A stretch of DNA of 64,000 bases from Tenodera sinensis (Eukaryota; Arthropoda; Insecta; Mantodea; Mantidae). Where the stretch lies: positions 166,130,694 to 166,194,693 of the forward strand of contig CM060962.1 in the NCBI GenBank assembly GCA_030765045.1. Reading direction: 5' to 3'. The translations under genes and the position numbers were made by a program. Under the pieces are notes generated by a model. It saw only the letters and a list, made by a program, of their open reading frames with translations. It was not told the origin of the DNA and did no database searches. Every line of letters begins with the position of its first letter. The first letter of the stretch is position 1. Positions 35,035 to 47,410 of this stretch are shown one piece after another.

Positions 35035-35690
35035 TCTTCTCCACATAATTTCCTTTCATGAAGTCCCATGATCTTATACCAGGATGAAACAAGTGCACAT
35101 ATTCATTGTCAGTTTCCACTCATGTCCTGCTCACATAACTGCTTTTTCATTTCATTGACTACACTTTCATTATTTTCAAACTGAGTTGCACACAAAACAC
35201 AAACAAGTTGAAGTGTGAAGGTACCAGATCTCTGCTATAGGGTGGATGAAGCACCATCTGCAGTTCAGCAATGTGTTCTTGTTTTCTCAGATGCATAATG
35301 TCAAGACTGAACAATCTCAAGAAATGTTTACATCGAGTTCAGCCTGACAAGAATCAATCGGTGATGTTGCTCCAGCATGACAATACATACCCATACACAA
35401 CTCTTAAAACCCATGAATATATCACTATATTGAGCTGGACATTGCTGCCATATCCACACTATGTCCCAGATCTGGCACTTATCTCTTTGGATCTCTGGAA
35501 GATGCTTTGCATGGAACTCATTTTAAGAATGATGACACCATGGCTAATGCAGTTAAGAAGTAGCTACAGGACAAGAGGTGGTACTGGCAAGGAATAAATG
35601 CACTTGTTTCATACTTGTGTAAGGCCAAACAAGTTGATGGGAGCTTTCTAGAAAAAATAGTGTTTGGGGGAGAGAGATAGATTTGTCATT
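35035..35690. mobile_element. Palindromic mariner relic (two 3' halves head to head)
   Basis: The minus part (35265-35035) reads MVLHPPYSRDLVPSHFNLF and later GNYVEKKLRV. The plus part (35290-35690) reads LNNLKKCLHRVQPDKNQSVM, LLQHDNTYPY, LLPYPHYVPDLALIS, then WYWQGINALVSYLCKAKQVD. Both have the protein C-terminus pointing outward. Stops and frameshifts in both. Confidence 0.7.
35271..35597 (+). pseudogene. Mariner transposase fragment, plus half
   Basis: 108 residues. It keeps LLQHDNTYPYTTLKTHEYIT, the second-Asp region (usually HDNARPH), and PHYVPDLALISLDLW, the third-Asp region (usually PPYSPDLAPSDFHLF). A frameshift then leads into NAVKKWLQDK. No N-terminal domain. Confidence 0.75.
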
Positions 35691-36830
35691 TCTAATAACT
35701 ACATCCTGAGAAAAAAGAGTTGGGCATTATGTCATGAGCAACTCTTGGTAACAGTAATTGGAGAAGCTTGTTTGCTTAAGAACAGAGATTGTTCTGAAAG
35801 AAGCACATTGTACTGATGTATATTGTGTTTAAATTCTCATCAGCTATGCCATACAGTTAGTAATAATAAAGTAGAATTGGTAAGATACACGTTTTTGGGG
35901 GCATGGGAAGGTGATACAATTATGTCCTTGTTTTATTGCATCATTCATTTAATATAATTTCTCTTAGAATAATAATAATTTGGAATACATTTTAAAAATG
36001 CAGAGAAACATGAAGAACACTTATGTATAAGTGCATATCAATAACTAATGAAGGGGATGAGGTATGCAAGTCACAAAATGATGGGAAATATGCCACTGAT
36101 GCTTCCTGCACTTTCGAAGAGATTTCTCCTGTACTGCAGTCACCAACCAATACCAAAGGATGACAAAGGTACCTAGAGGGGGCAAGTATTCTGTTTCTCT
36201 TTCTACAAAATAAGCAAGTCTATCTGCCAAAGTGCTAAAATAAACCCTTTATCTGAATGTCTCATTCCTACCATCAAACAGTTACAAAGTTTTGAATCAA
36301 ACCAACTCCTTGATAGGAAGTCTTCATCCTTCATTATTACATGAAAAGCAAATGAAACAACATTACTGCTAAAATAGGCACTTTCAAGCTTCAAGAGCTT
36401 TGAATAGGTCTCAATTAAAAATATTTGATGTGTTGCACTCACATAACTTTCTCTACTCTTGTACTAACCATTCTTACAAACTCTTACTCCTGTATCTTCT
36501 TTGTCTTGATTGAGATAAACATTTGTAGAAATTATCTTATTGCTCATTTCCTTGTAGGTACAAGGGGAATGTCGAAATACATTAGGCTTTGAGCAATAGT
36601 CAAATCTTTTAAAGCTTTGAGATTCCATTCTCTTTGCACGGCTAAGATATAAAAAAATTAATAACAAATTCATAACTTCCATTTGACGAAAGTTTAAGTA
36701 TTCCAAAACCCACACAAATAACAAGGAACATCTCCGAAATGGTACACTACAAAAAATTTACTTGGACATAAATTGTGTATTTTAACAAGGTTTACATTAT
36801 TTGTACAGTAAGATTTTTTCTGTCTCTTAC
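35691..36830. other. AT-rich non-coding stretch
   Basis: No gene recognised; ORFs at 36045-36230, 36203-36442 and 36464-36724 are short and overlap with no domains. Confidence 0.45.
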
Positions 36831-36834
36831 AGTT

Positions 36835-37125
36835 TACCAATTATGCAAAAGTCATCCAGAATAAACAGGACTAGATAGGCTATAGCCAGAAAATTAAAAA
36901 TATACATTTCATTTGCCATAAAAATATTTAGAACATATGGCATTTTAATCAAAGTTGTGAGGGCCATTTTCAATAAAATAAACATTTTCAAAAATTTTTC
37001 CATGTAAAAAGTACTTTAGGGTGGAGGAATTTTCTTCAAAATCTTTGTGTCGCATCCTTGAAAGACATTAACCTTAAATACCAACTTTGGTTTTAAACCG
37101 ACTTTTCGTTTTTGTTATGCTGTCA
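36835..37125 (-). repeat. Dispersed repeat I, copy 2
   Basis: The reverse complement aligns with 27990-28250: GTC..ATTTAAG-GTT..TCTTTCAAGGATGCGACACA versus the GTGACACAGA copy, and TTTTTAATTTTCTGGC versus TTTAATTTTCTGGG. Diverged, non-coding. Confidence 0.5.
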
Positions 37126-37529
37126 GGGCGCAGGCATCCGCATCAATGTCTGTGTATATATATAATGGTTCAATAGTGGTTTAATCTAATTATTGAAAAT
37201 TTTATGAAAGTAGGTGCCTTTGCATTGAAAGAGAAACAGTTTCAACAAGTTTAACATGAGATGAGTGCATTTTGAACAAATTATTTTGCAACTACTGCAC
37301 TCATACACTATATGAAAAATATCAGGAAAAATTTGTACATTGAATATGCTGAGAAGGTTGAGACTATGAAGTCCAAAAAACAGTAATATAGGTGTGTGTA
37401 GCACTATAACAAATTACTCCATTTTTTGCCAAACACACTTTAATCATCACTTCAACGCTCAGCTGTATTTGGCTGCCTCTCACAAGTCCCTGCAACAAAG
37501 GCGGAATGTTTTCAAAAGAGGGTGGCTTC

Positions 37530-39215
37530 TCTCACACCTGCCACCAAGGAAGTTTCCAGAACTGCGGGGAGCGCACATAAAGTGTTATTTGTGCCGCAGA
37601 ACAATATTCTAAAGTTTCGTATCGGCACAGCTTGCCGATCATCTCGCGTACATGGTCACACTGCAACAATCCAGGTGACCAGGTAAAGGTGCTACATTGT
37701 GCTTCAGAGTTGTGGCCAGATGGCAACTGGTGCACCTGATCACACTGCTCCCTCAGGGCTTGTCGCCATGAGCACAAATGTAGTAGGCAAGATATTAAAG
37801 TGTACCATGAGTGTGTTCCCTCTGGGTGGCCTTTGGACTACGTCATTCATCCCCTTCACGATGGGGTGCGGTCCTTACCACGGTTGCTGAAGCTTGGGGC
37901 AGCATCTCTTGCTCCGGGTAGGAAGATAAAATCACATCCAATCACCCTGCCAACCTTGGCAGTTGGCTTTCCGGTCGTAACGGGTCTTCATTTGGTCCCT
38001 CACCAGCTGGATTTGTTGACGACACATCTTATGCACATTGTGAGGGTGATTCACGAGGTTGTCCACGTAGTCCATGCTGGCTGTTCTGCCCCATGTGGAT
38101 GGGGGGGGACTGCCAAATATCAGGTCTCATGGTACACACATCTCCCTGTCGACGACCCAGCTGACTGGTGCCAATCCGGTGGCGTCATGCGTTGATGAGC
38201 CGTGGATCAGCAAGAAAATCAGCATTCTGATATCCCAGTCTATGTGGTGATTGGCCTTTCTCAAGTGTTCTTCTACAGTCTTGATATACCGCTCAACCAG
38301 GCTGTCTGTGGTTGGAGAGGTGTTGCACTTGCCTTGGGTACTCCAGTCGTTTACTCATCAAATTCGAATGGAAGTTTGTACCCTGATCGCTGTGTAGCTT
38401 CAACAGTATTCCATGAGGTAGTTTGCAATTGCCTTGGCCTTCTGACATACACCTCCGACCATTTGGTGAGGTAATCCATGACTGTCAGCAGATATCTTGT
38501 CCCCTTTTGGACACAAGGAACAGTCCAGTTACATTTATGTCGATGCGTTTGAATGGTGTTCCTACGTTACACTGCTACAGGCAACTCCAGTTCCTAGTCT
38601 GCAGGCCGTGACTTGCCTCACACATAACACTGGTGGCACCACCTCTCTGCATCTGCCCGTAGCCTCAACCAGTAGCACTTTTGTCAGAGCTTGCCCATTG
38701 TTCATTTGGATCCAAAATGTGCTCCCAAAGTCCCTTCATGTACTTCCTCCAGAACCTCCATCACCTTACTCCGAGGAAGGAGCAACTGCTCTCTCTCTCT
38801 CTCGCTCTGAGTCTTCCTGTCAGGTGACTCCTAAATTCTGAACATCATGTCTTTGGTTTTCAGTGAGCCCCATTGAGCCCCGTAAGGCTTATACACACTG
38901 CTCCTGGGTATGATGTTTTCCCAGGTCAGCCTAATTCCTGCCTCCTCAGTAGCGGCCTTAAGTTGGCATCTGCCAGCTGAACTCTCAGGCTTGCACTATC
39001 CCATCCATCTGCAGGCACTGCCGAAATCACACGCACAGCTACGGCACCCTCCTCCACCTCAGTGCAGTGACCGCACCTCTTTCCACAAGATCTCCTTGAA
39101 ATGGCATCCGCATTGGAATGGTTCCTTCCTCTCGGATGTTCTGATATGAAGCTGTACTATTGGACCCTCTGGACCCAACGGGCTGTTTACCCTCTAGGTT
39201 CTTGAAACTTAACAA
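37530..39215 (-). pseudogene. Ty3/gypsy pol relic: RNase H end and integrase
   Basis: Minus strand with several frames. About 39210-39070 reads QEPRG*TARWVQRVQ and GRNHSNADAISRR, the C-terminal end of RT/RNase H. The integrase follows: QCNVGTPFKRIDINVTG (first Asp), VMDYLTKWSEVY, LHSDQGTNFHSNLM (second Asp) and LVERYIKTVEEHLRKANHH (third residue Glu). GPNEDPLRPE-type basic tail pieces come next. LTRs were not identified. Dead fragment. Confidence 0.85.
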
Positions 39216-39296
39216 TCAGCTGGGGGCAGTGTGACAGTCCTCATGTGGAATTGCGATTAAGAATGCGTATGTGCTAAAATGCACCAGTTCGCTTAT

Positions 39297-39562
39297 TGCA
39301 CACATGTAGCATATTATTATGCTTGTTAATTGCACAACTTGTAGTAATACACGCAATTAAGAATGGTTCACCCTCAGGATACGGTAGTTATATATTGAAT
39401 TAAAGATGTATATGCTTAAAATAAAACAGTAATGCCCCTTATGGTCGCGTATGGCAGTCCATGCTCAACATCAGCTATTTGCATACATATAGCATTATAT
39501 TGCACAACTCATAGCAATACATGTAATGCACAATACTTCACACTGAGGATACGGTAGTTATG
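39297..39562 (+). repeat. Imperfect tandem duplication, about 175-bp period
   Basis: GGATACGGTAGTTAT occurs near 39376 and 39547. The preceding 80 bases (TTGCA(C/T)ACAT.TAGCAT.. TTGCACAACT..TAG(T/C)AATACA) also repeat. It abuts the transposon that starts near 39568. Confidence 0.7.
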
Positions 39563-39567
39563 GTTAT

Positions 39568-40990
39568 ACAGGATGTCCCCATCTTTAGGGTCAAAATTAT
39601 ACAGCTGATAGAAACTTCTAAACTGAGCATCTTGACATAAGGAAACTGTGTTCAGAAATGGATATTTTGGATTCCTTGCAATCTGGAAGGTGAATGTAAG
39701 AGACGTTTCTAAAGTTTCTTTAATTTTCATAAGTAACTGCCTGGCACTTTCATTTGTTATCTGTTTTGTTTACAATGCATGACTGTCAAAGATGGAGCAT
39801 TACTAGTCATAGGAACTTGCTGACATGTATTTAATGTGTGGCAGAATGTAGCACCCGGAGAGCCGAACAAATGTACGAAGAGAAGTTGCCCAACAAGCAT
39901 CATCCAAATTGGTAGACATTTATTGCTGTGAATAGGAACTTGCGAGAGACTACTGCATTAAAGTCATAGAGCTAGCCAGGGAGTAAAACAAAGAGCTGTT
40001 CGGACACCACAATTTGGGGAGATGGTGTTGAATTGTGTGGCAGATAAGTCATCATTAAGTACCCGCCGACTTGCCTGTGAGTTTAATGTTCCCAAAAGCT
40101 CTGAGTGGAAAGTGCTAAAGGAGCAACAATTACACCCTAATCTCAGCCTAGGGTGCAATGATTTTCAACCCACAGTCCAGTTCTGTCAATTGATTACTCA
40201 GCGCTGTATCATAGTACCAACATTTCTACAGGTTATATTGTTCACCGATGAGGCCGTTTTCACCCATGATGGCATATTCAACTAGCCATATCCAGAGTGA
40301 CAATAATCTACATGTCATCCATGTGTCTGGTCCCAGCTGAGATTTACTGGTATTAACATGTGGGCAGGAATTACACAGGATCACCCCATAGGGCCTTATC
40401 TCCTGCCACATCATTTGAATGATCAGCGGTACATCGTGCTGCTATGAGATGTGCTGCCAGAGTTGTTGGACACTACCATTTGTTTGTTATCTGCAAGAGG
40501 ATGTGGTTCCAAGATGATGGGGCTCCTGCCAACTTGAAACATGAAGTCTGCATTCACCTGGACAATACCGCTCTTAATTGCTGGATTGGAAGGGGAGGTC
40601 CTGTACTGTGGCCAATGCGATTGCCACATCTCAATCCTCTGAACTCTTTTATGGGGTCATATGCAGATGTTATTATGTGAAACTCCAATAGGAACTGAAG
40701 AGGAACTGCTTGCCAGGGCCCTAGAAGCCGCTGTTATTGTGCAACAGACACCAGGAGTTTTGGAGAGGGTGCGACAAGATGTCATACGTCATTGTAATGC
40801 ATGTATTAGGATAGGTGGTCATCACTTTGTACACCTATAAGCTCTAGGTTTGTTATCAGTGTCAAAATTGAAGCAGCTTGTAAAATTGATCTTCAGAATC
40901 GCATTACATCAAACATATTTATTTTGAATCAAAGGTTCCTTATCTCAAAATGCTCAGTTTAGCAATCTCTGTCATCTGAATAATTGAGGA
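39568..40990 (+). mobile_element. DDE transposon (DUF4817/DDE_3 type) with TIRs, decayed
   Basis: The left end starts ACAGGATGTCCCCATCTTT. Inner TIR CTAAACTGAGCAT.TTGA.ATAAGGAA is found at about 39622-39645 and inverted at about 40940-40965. The transposase lies between in at least two frames. Element length of about 1.4 kb fits a complete but broken copy. Confidence 0.8.
40022..40845 (+). pseudogene. DDE transposase of the 39.6-kb transposon
   Basis: Reads SSLSTRRLACEFNVPKSSEW (helix-turn-helix), FLQVILFTDEAVFTHDGIFN (first Asp, TDEA.F), GINMWAGITQDHPIGPYLLP, HHLNDQRYIVLL, KRMWFQDDGAPANLKHEV (second Asp, QDDGAPA), then CWIGRGGPVLWPMRLPHLNP (third block, WPxRSPDLxPLD expected), ending GGHHFVHL. 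Stops at about 40285 and frameshifts near 40445 and 40560 break it. The third catalytic Asp is replaced by His-Leu-Asn. Confidence 0.88.
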
Positions 40991-41520
40991 GCGTTTTTTC
41001 ATAACTCGATAGATACACAAAATGCATTTCTGAGAAAAACAGTTTTTTCCATTTATTGGCAATACTAATTGGTTAGCACATCAACTATATTAGTCATCCA
41101 ATTCTCCTTCCTGATACTGTCTCATTGAATATGAAAAGAAACAAATAGCATAGTTTAACTGATGCATATTTGGGGTTTGAAAATGCAGAGTTTTTTTAAA
41201 AACCGATAAATGCTGATTAATTTTTCTGCGTGAGCGAGAAATTAACACATAAAATTTTGTTAGTTTTGTCATTTATTGTTTTTGTTGCTTTATATTTATG
41301 TATTTATTATTTTTTATTTATTTTCACCTTTTTATAATACATAATGTACTATACAACCAACATATTAATGTTTATAAGGATTATTTTATTAAGTATAAAC
41401 CCATAAACTACATGAGTACTGCTACATTCACAATAACAATATATTTTGTTTTATTTATATAACAAACATATTGGATACACATAAAGAAATTTCAAACAAT
41501 ATGAATAAGTAAGCTTTCAC
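40991..41520. other. AT-rich non-coding stretch
   Basis: No feature recognised. Confidence 0.4.
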
Positions 41521-41525
41521 CTTTA

Positions 41526-42395
41526 TTAGTGCTTGTGCAGTCTGTACATGGTTCTTAGTTCATTTTTCTTTTCCACATCTGCCTCTGTCTTAATCTTCAT
41601 CAGTCCCAGTTTGCAGGTTAAGAATGTGTCAGTGTGTGGTGTACGGAATGAAAGATTAAAGAAGTTGTAAAATATGTATTTATATTTTGACAATGAGCAG
41701 ACTGGTAGATTTCTTAATCTTCTTGTGTTGCAAAAGTTGGTCCACATTTTTCTGATATTAAGTTCTGGAGGTAAATATTCTCTCCTTGATTTTGCTCTTC
41801 CATAGTGACTTTCTCTACATCTGCACTTCGTAATGTCTTGCTTTATAGCAGCAGTAATGCCCTTCTGTAATATTCCTGTTCTTGTAACCTTCTCTGGATT
41901 CCTTTGGCACATTCCCAGATAAGTGAAATTTTCTAGCCAGGAGAGATAATCTAAATTTTGACACCCCTGTGATTCCTTGGAAGCTTGCAGCACATACTGA
42001 CAATACTCGTCTATCATTGCTTCTCACACTGTATTTAATGCTGTCTGCTTAATATTTGAAGCTTCTTTCTTCACCAATCTGTGATTAGGAGATGTAATAC
42101 TTATACATTTCATAAGGAATTTATCTTGATCTATTTTTTTGAGCACGGAATGGTGTTGGTGAAATCCACTTATATCATTATAAGTCAAATCAGCTATATC
42201 ACAGTGCTTATGCTCTTTACTTTTACAATTTCATGGAGTACACTCGAGACCAAGTGAACATGTAATTGCTGGAGTATGAGATTTCCTTGACTTGCATTTT
42301 GATATCCTTTCCTTGTTTTTGCAATTCCTACCTCCAGCACATTCTACGACTGGTACAGTTTTACAATCTGAGCTCCTGTCCATTGTGCATAGTAC
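41526..42395 (-). pseudogene. Transposon-associated protein relic (arthropod PHxDTxxxC family)
   Basis: Minus strand from MDRSSDCKTVPVVECAGG near 42382 through CDIADLTYNDISGFHQHH, AMIDEYCQYVLQASKE, CRCRESHYGRAKSRREYLPP and ELNIRKMW, to NLSFRTPHTDTFLTCKLGLM. This order is typical of a repeated arthropod protein found in DNA transposons, usually ending F.ISF..PR.DTC..CD. The first zinc-site Cys is Phe here. Only two stops (near 42220 and 42030) interrupt about 290 codons, so it is not very old. I do not know its superfamily name for certain. Confidence 0.6.
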
Positions 42396-42454
42396 AGTGC
42401 AGTGTCTCAACTAAGAATAAAAATACCATGTAAGTATAACAAAGCTTGCAGAAG

Positions 42455-42699
42455 CACCTGTCTGCTGTTCAAGGGGTCCTGGGTTCGATTCCCGGCAGGG
42501 GGCTAATAATTTTTCTCCAACCAAGATTATTCCTCATCCTTCCCTGAGTCTGGAAGTATGAAAGGAAGTGTGAATTCAGTGCATAAAAACTCCCAAAGAC
42601 TAAAAAACCCACTGTTAAACGAGTAACACCATTGCCAATAGGCAAGGCCGCCGATGTGACCTCTGCAGTTAAAGGCAGGATATAAATGGAACAAAAAAA
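42455..42699 (+). mobile_element. SINE, 5' truncated, with box B and poly-A
   Basis: Begins just upstream of box B (GGGTTCGATTCCCGGC) and ends in an A-rich tail. Exact TSDs AAAGCTTGCAGAAG lie at 42441-42454 and 42700-42713. It inserted just upstream of the start of the transposon protein on the other strand. Confidence 0.93.
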
Positions 42700-42713
42700 A
42701 AAGCTTGCAGAAG

Positions 42714-43785
42714 TGAATGTGAAATCCAAGTGCACAACCTAAGTTCGCAGTTATTGCCAATGATGCAGCAGTGTAGAAACCTTACAGAAATGATTGAGAA
42801 TTCCAAGAATCACAACAGTGAGATGACAGTCAATGCCAACATGCATTTCAAGGAATTCAGGTTGCTACACTCTGGATCATAAAATCATAAAATTGCATCT
42901 ATCAACCTTTGCTTTAACTAAGCAAGTGTATCTATCGAGTTTTTTGAAAAAGCTGCTAATATTCCCTATCTTCTACACAGGATGGCCTTTCACTTTAGCC
43001 GTAGGCTAACCTGGGAAAACCAACACTTACCCAAGGTAACTATATAGCGTTTCACTCTTAGAAGACAGTATGGAGTTAAATGGGACATCTCTGTCTCTAT
43101 CTAGCGCATACAAGTTGCCATTAGCCGCGTCCTTTTCTACCCTCGCTCTGTTGCCAGATTCCTAATAGCATGGTATAAATATTCATTTGTTATAAATTTC
43201 AGGTTTGAACACATTATCCTATGCAGAATTTTTTTCTCTATCAGGTTATATCCTTTTCAGAGTCATTATACATTTCTATAGGTCCAAATTTCTTCAGAAA
43301 ACGTTTTTTTCAATAGAAGTCCGATATTTGCTGTTTCTACACTCATCACGCACTAACTAACAAACTAACTGCTAGAATGCATCTATATTTTTTTCTTAGG
43401 TAGAGTAAACTATAGTGCTACTACCTGCCTACTTTGAATTCTCTATGTTTACCCAGTTTAGTGTTATAATTTTTTAAATTAAATGTTTTCGGAAAATTTT
43501 ATATATGTGCACTGCAAAAGTTACGCAGTGTGAAACTTTTTTGTTATTGAGTTTACATCAGGGAACCAGCGAGAGCAAATGTTGAGGAAGGTTGGAGAAA
43601 GTTTTTAAAATAAACCAAAAGGCAGTAACCTCTTTCTTTTATTCAGTAAGGCAAACAAAAGGTATTCATCTATTCAGCGCCGGGCCTGACACAGAAGATA
43701 GTATAAGGAGCAGCACTAACATTAGTTCGAAAGAAGCCGTGTGTGTAACTGTGAGCTGTTATTGCGTTATTTGTTTAATATTTTT
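42714..43785. other. Non-coding stretch
   Basis: No gene recognised. Confidence 0.4.
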
Positions 43786-43789
43786 GTAA

Positions 43790-44450
43790 ATATTTGTAGT
43801 TATGGAGGGGGAAGCTAGGAAGGGACGATATGTTGGTAAATAAAGAAGTAAGGAACGCCAAATAATTATGAATGTGTTAGATTATTTTTTAAGTAAAATG
43901 CGTGTAAGTAAGGCGGTAAAAGAAACAGCTAAGGCTATCGGGTGTTCAGAAGCAGTAGTGTGTATGATTAAAAAGGAACTAATGAAAGGACCTCTAAGAA
44001 CGCCATCGAAAAAGAAAGCAAAAAGGGCGGGATTACACAAAACGCTAGGTTAACGCAATATGATTGAATAGTGCAAGGTGGAGTGCGGCGAATTGTTCAT
44101 TCTTTACTGTTTGCAAATATTCCACCCACGCTGAATATAATTTTGTCACAGTTCAACAGTGATGAGACCCTACCAAATTTCTCAAGGGCCACTCTGATTT
44201 GGGGTTCGAATATAAAAGAAAGGGTAACAAGTGCATATTAATAGAAAGAGACGATATCGATATCATCAGATGGCGACATAAATATCTAAAAGACGTAAAA
44301 GGTTTACGGACCAGGGGAAATCAATTGTTTATACAGACGAGTCATTTGTAAATTTAGGTCATACAGTAACAAAGGCGTGGAGGGATACCAAAGTTAAAAG
44401 TGCCCGTCTCGTCAAGCAGCAAATGAAGGACTAAGTACAGGACTCGGCCA
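43790..44450 (+). pseudogene. Tc1-like (DDE_3) transposase relic
   Basis: Reads MNVLDYFLSKMRVSKAVKET, AKAIGCSEAVVCMIKKEL (helix-turn-helix), LPNFSRATLIWGSNIKERV, then in another frame NCLYRRVICKFRSYSNKGVE (in the intact family YLDETWVNAGHTV..W) and EGLSTGLGH. The family normally has the first catalytic Asp in YLDETW; this copy has shifted frame there and ends before the second and third residues. Confidence 0.7.
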
Positions 44451-44750
44451 CCTCGGAGTCGCTCGCGGAGAAAGATTCGCAACTGGTACATGTTGCAACA
44501 CTGCGCTCCATTTAACGTGTACTGTCTTTTAAGGGTGAGACGCGCGTTAGAGAAAGAAGGTAGGCCACTCCGGCACAATTGCTGCCATTGGTTGCAAGCA
44601 ACATACGTCACATGGAGGTCTGAGAGCGCGCGCAGTTCAGACAGCAATAGGAAGTGAGCGCTTTAAACCCGTTTCGACATATACCATTTAAAGCATTGAC
44701 TGACAGTTCCAGTGCGTAAACACTTAAGCAATAATTAATAAAGTGTAGAA
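44451..44750. other. GC- and CpG-richer block
   Basis: Unlike its AT-rich surroundings it contains many CG dinucleotides (GCTCGCGGAG, GAGACGCGCG, GAGCGCGCGC). No ORF stands out. It could be a promoter-like island or the 5' region of another element; nothing proves either. Confidence 0.35.
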
Positions 44751-44918
44751 AAATACAGTGATATGTGATAGAAAAGATACCTTAACTGAAAACACATTAG
44801 AAACGTTCGTCAACATATTCTACTTATTACAAACCAATTTTACGACCGCCACCGAAACTACAATCAAAATAAGAAGTAAAAGATTATTGTTTGATCTTAA
44901 AAGTAGACCTACATTTCG

Positions 44919-45418
44919 TCATGTTGTTGCAGAAGAAGTAGCTGACACCCACTGCTGACACTTCCTCGCGTTCGTTTTTGTCATACTTACAGCTTTTAGT
45001 TTGTTATTTAAATGCCGTATCCTAATGAAAGTGTGGGTCCTGACGTATAGGGAAACAATTCTTTCATCCAATTCAGGAAATTTAGAGCAAATCATCCCAG
45101 TAAGCGCTTTCATCACTCCAGCACATTTTGAAACATAAGGCCATGGAATCCCACAAATATAACTTCAAATTCCTTCACTTTTTGGTACCACTGTTCAGTC
45201 GGCCGAACAAGTTCCCCCTTTGAAATAACTGTAATCCAGTCCTGTGGCACTTGTTTTGGCAAATTACAGTCACTGTCTTTGCTTCCCAAAGTTTCTGTCT
45301 TAGAAATTAGTGCGTTAACACGTACCACAAAATGCATCTCATAGGGCAATTCGGCACGTTTTATTATGCTACTTCGTGCCATTTTAAATGCGCCCTGGCT
45401 CAGACAGAATGACTCCAA
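44919..45418 (-). pseudogene. P-element/THAP-like transposase C-terminal fragment
   Basis: Two minus frames joined by a one-base shift near 45113. The first is QVPQDWITVISKGELVRPTE, QWYQKVKEFEVIFVGFHG. The second is MICSKFPELDERIVSLYVRT, HTFIRIRHLNNKLK. The pattern W...S.GGL..PS.....K..E..F followed by .V..Y...RTFIRI..LN is the C-terminal end of P-like transposases. The THAP zinc finger and catalytic region are absent. Confidence 0.5.
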
Positions 45419-45644
45419 CCCTTTTAAGATAAACAGAAAGATAAAAGGAAGCGAAATACAATGACCTTTGTTTTGTCAAAGACTGTGCACCGCCTTATCC
45501 CAAACCGTACTGAAATTCAGGTATAACATGAACGAAAGGATAATGACCCTTCCTGTATAGCTATGCAGTGCTTCTTTCACATTCGGGAAATACGGACAAT
45601 ATTTTCTTTCCCATTTTAAAGAAAAGGGGCAAGGTGCTGGAATT

Positions 45645-45901
45645 CATGGGCGTCGCGAAGGGGGGGCAAGGGAGGGCCGCGGCCCCCCTTGGAAATTAAT
45701 TAACTTAATGTGCTGACTATTAAACTATTATTTTAATTTACATGTAAAGAACAATTTCTGTTTAGCGCAAATTTATACGGTTATCCGCAACAAATACTAT
45801 AACTTTTGACAACAAAATAATGAATTAATATTATCTGATTGCAAAATTCTAACATTTGGCCCCCCCCCCCACCCCCGGAAAAAAGTCTGCCGACGTTCAT
45901 G
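45645..45901. mobile_element. MITE family M, copy 1
   Basis: Starts CATGGGCGTCGCGAAGGGGG and ends GCCGACGTTCATG, giving short imperfect TIRs (CATG.(G/A)CGTCG). The interior is AT-rich with a C-run. It is nearly identical to 49065-49313. Confidence 0.75.
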
Positions 45902-46515
45902 TTATTATTGTATCTTGCAAGTTAAGCTTTAAGTGGAGGGGATTGCAGTGTTATAAATCATTAAATAAGATATCAAACTATGTATGTTGTGTCGTATTTG
46001 CGTTGTTATTCTTTGTACTGATATCGATATTCATTTGACATGTAGGTAAATGTTAGGTTATGTTGTCCCATTGAGATCGTATATTTAAATGTGTATAGTT
46101 CCATGTATAACGTTTTAGTAATAATATTTTATATCACCGAATACAGTATTTTAGGCGATTATAAAAACAGTATATCAACCTAACTTATTTAATGTAAAGA
46201 AAGCTGAAAATCTGGGAGCAACTGACTGCATTTTCTCAATGTACTATGGTCTACTGTCATTTGATTTTAATCAAAATCGTCAGAGCCATTTTTGAAAAAA
46301 ATAAAACTTTCTATGTAAATAATAGTCTGGACCTTCTAGAGGGTCCTGGATTAGTCTGGGTGGAGTTATTCTGTTCACAGACAGACACTTTTCTAAAACA
46401 GCTCCTTTTTTTATTCATGGAGTCTCAAAACAAGTATTTCCGGTGAAATCTCGATATAAATTTTTGGATGGAATGCAATAGATACCATACTAACTTTACT
46501 ATGCATACGTGACAG
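45902..46515. other. AT-rich non-coding stretch
   Basis: No gene recognised. 46255-46330 vaguely resembles repeat I. Confidence 0.35.
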
Positions 46516-46867
46516 AGAAAGGAAAAAGTAAATGCGATAGAAACACTTGACTATCGGTAGCGTAACTACACAAACTCTTGGTTTTTCATCACAATTAAGT
46601 GACAGCTTTCCGAGAAAAATTAAACTAATTTTCCTGTAGGTTGCAAAGCAATACTTAACAATAAAGCATTGATCATTATCTGTTTGTAAAAGTGAATGTG
46701 GTCGAATTTGACCACATTTGAAATATTTGTTGTTTATTAACTAGTAGGGTAGGCTACTGTTTATTCCATTGAAGTTCGAAGGAGATATTCATTACAAAAA
46801 TTAAACGCATCTTATTTGTGTAGTGAATATTACAGATGCAATGCGATCATTCTATTATGTTACAGTA

Positions 46868-47231
46868 CCTGGGTGACCGAGCTTCGCTCGGATTTTCTTT
46901 TTTTTTTCCTTTTGATTAATCGTTTATCTACTTATTTAGATAAACTTGAAAAGCAAAATGTTAGCTAAATATACATTTTTATCCTAATTGTTGGAGCTGT
47001 TTCCATGACGAGACCTTTAATATCCTGGCTTGTTTGTTAAAACTGGCCCATTAAAAGAGAAATTATGGCCAAAATAAGGTTTAGAGTAATTGTGACTGTT
47101 ACTCGTAAAATTGCGTTTTTTTTTTTTTTTTTTTTTTTTTTCAGGAATGATGCCTATATAGATAAACTTAATAAGCAAAACCCTGTCTGAATACAAAATT
47201 TGATCGAAATCGTAAGAATTACTCATTTAAC
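46868..47231. mobile_element. Insertion specific to duplication unit 1
   Basis: Absent from unit 2, where the flanks are contiguous. It contains hairpin CGAGCTTCGCTCG and a poly-T run (47117-47141). Two similar halves share GATAAACTT(G/A)A(A/T)AAGCAAAA. The look is that of a non-LTR retrotransposon 3' piece; the family is not identified. Confidence 0.55.
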
Positions 47232-47410
47232 TATATAGGAATATAAATATAGTAGGTACTTTAGCTTTTGTACATTGGCACGGTGAGACTTTTGTTTTCG
47301 GTATGTTTCACTCGCTTTTGTTCAACTGAAATACACGTTGCCATAGAAATTCAACATCAAAATGTGGTTTTCAAGGGAAAGCAAAATTCTTCCAGTAATC
47401 TAATTCGTAA

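Noticed and set aside
37800..39149. Series of plus-strand ORFs of 60-130 residues
   Set aside because: They are antisense to the gypsy integrase and RNase H remnants.
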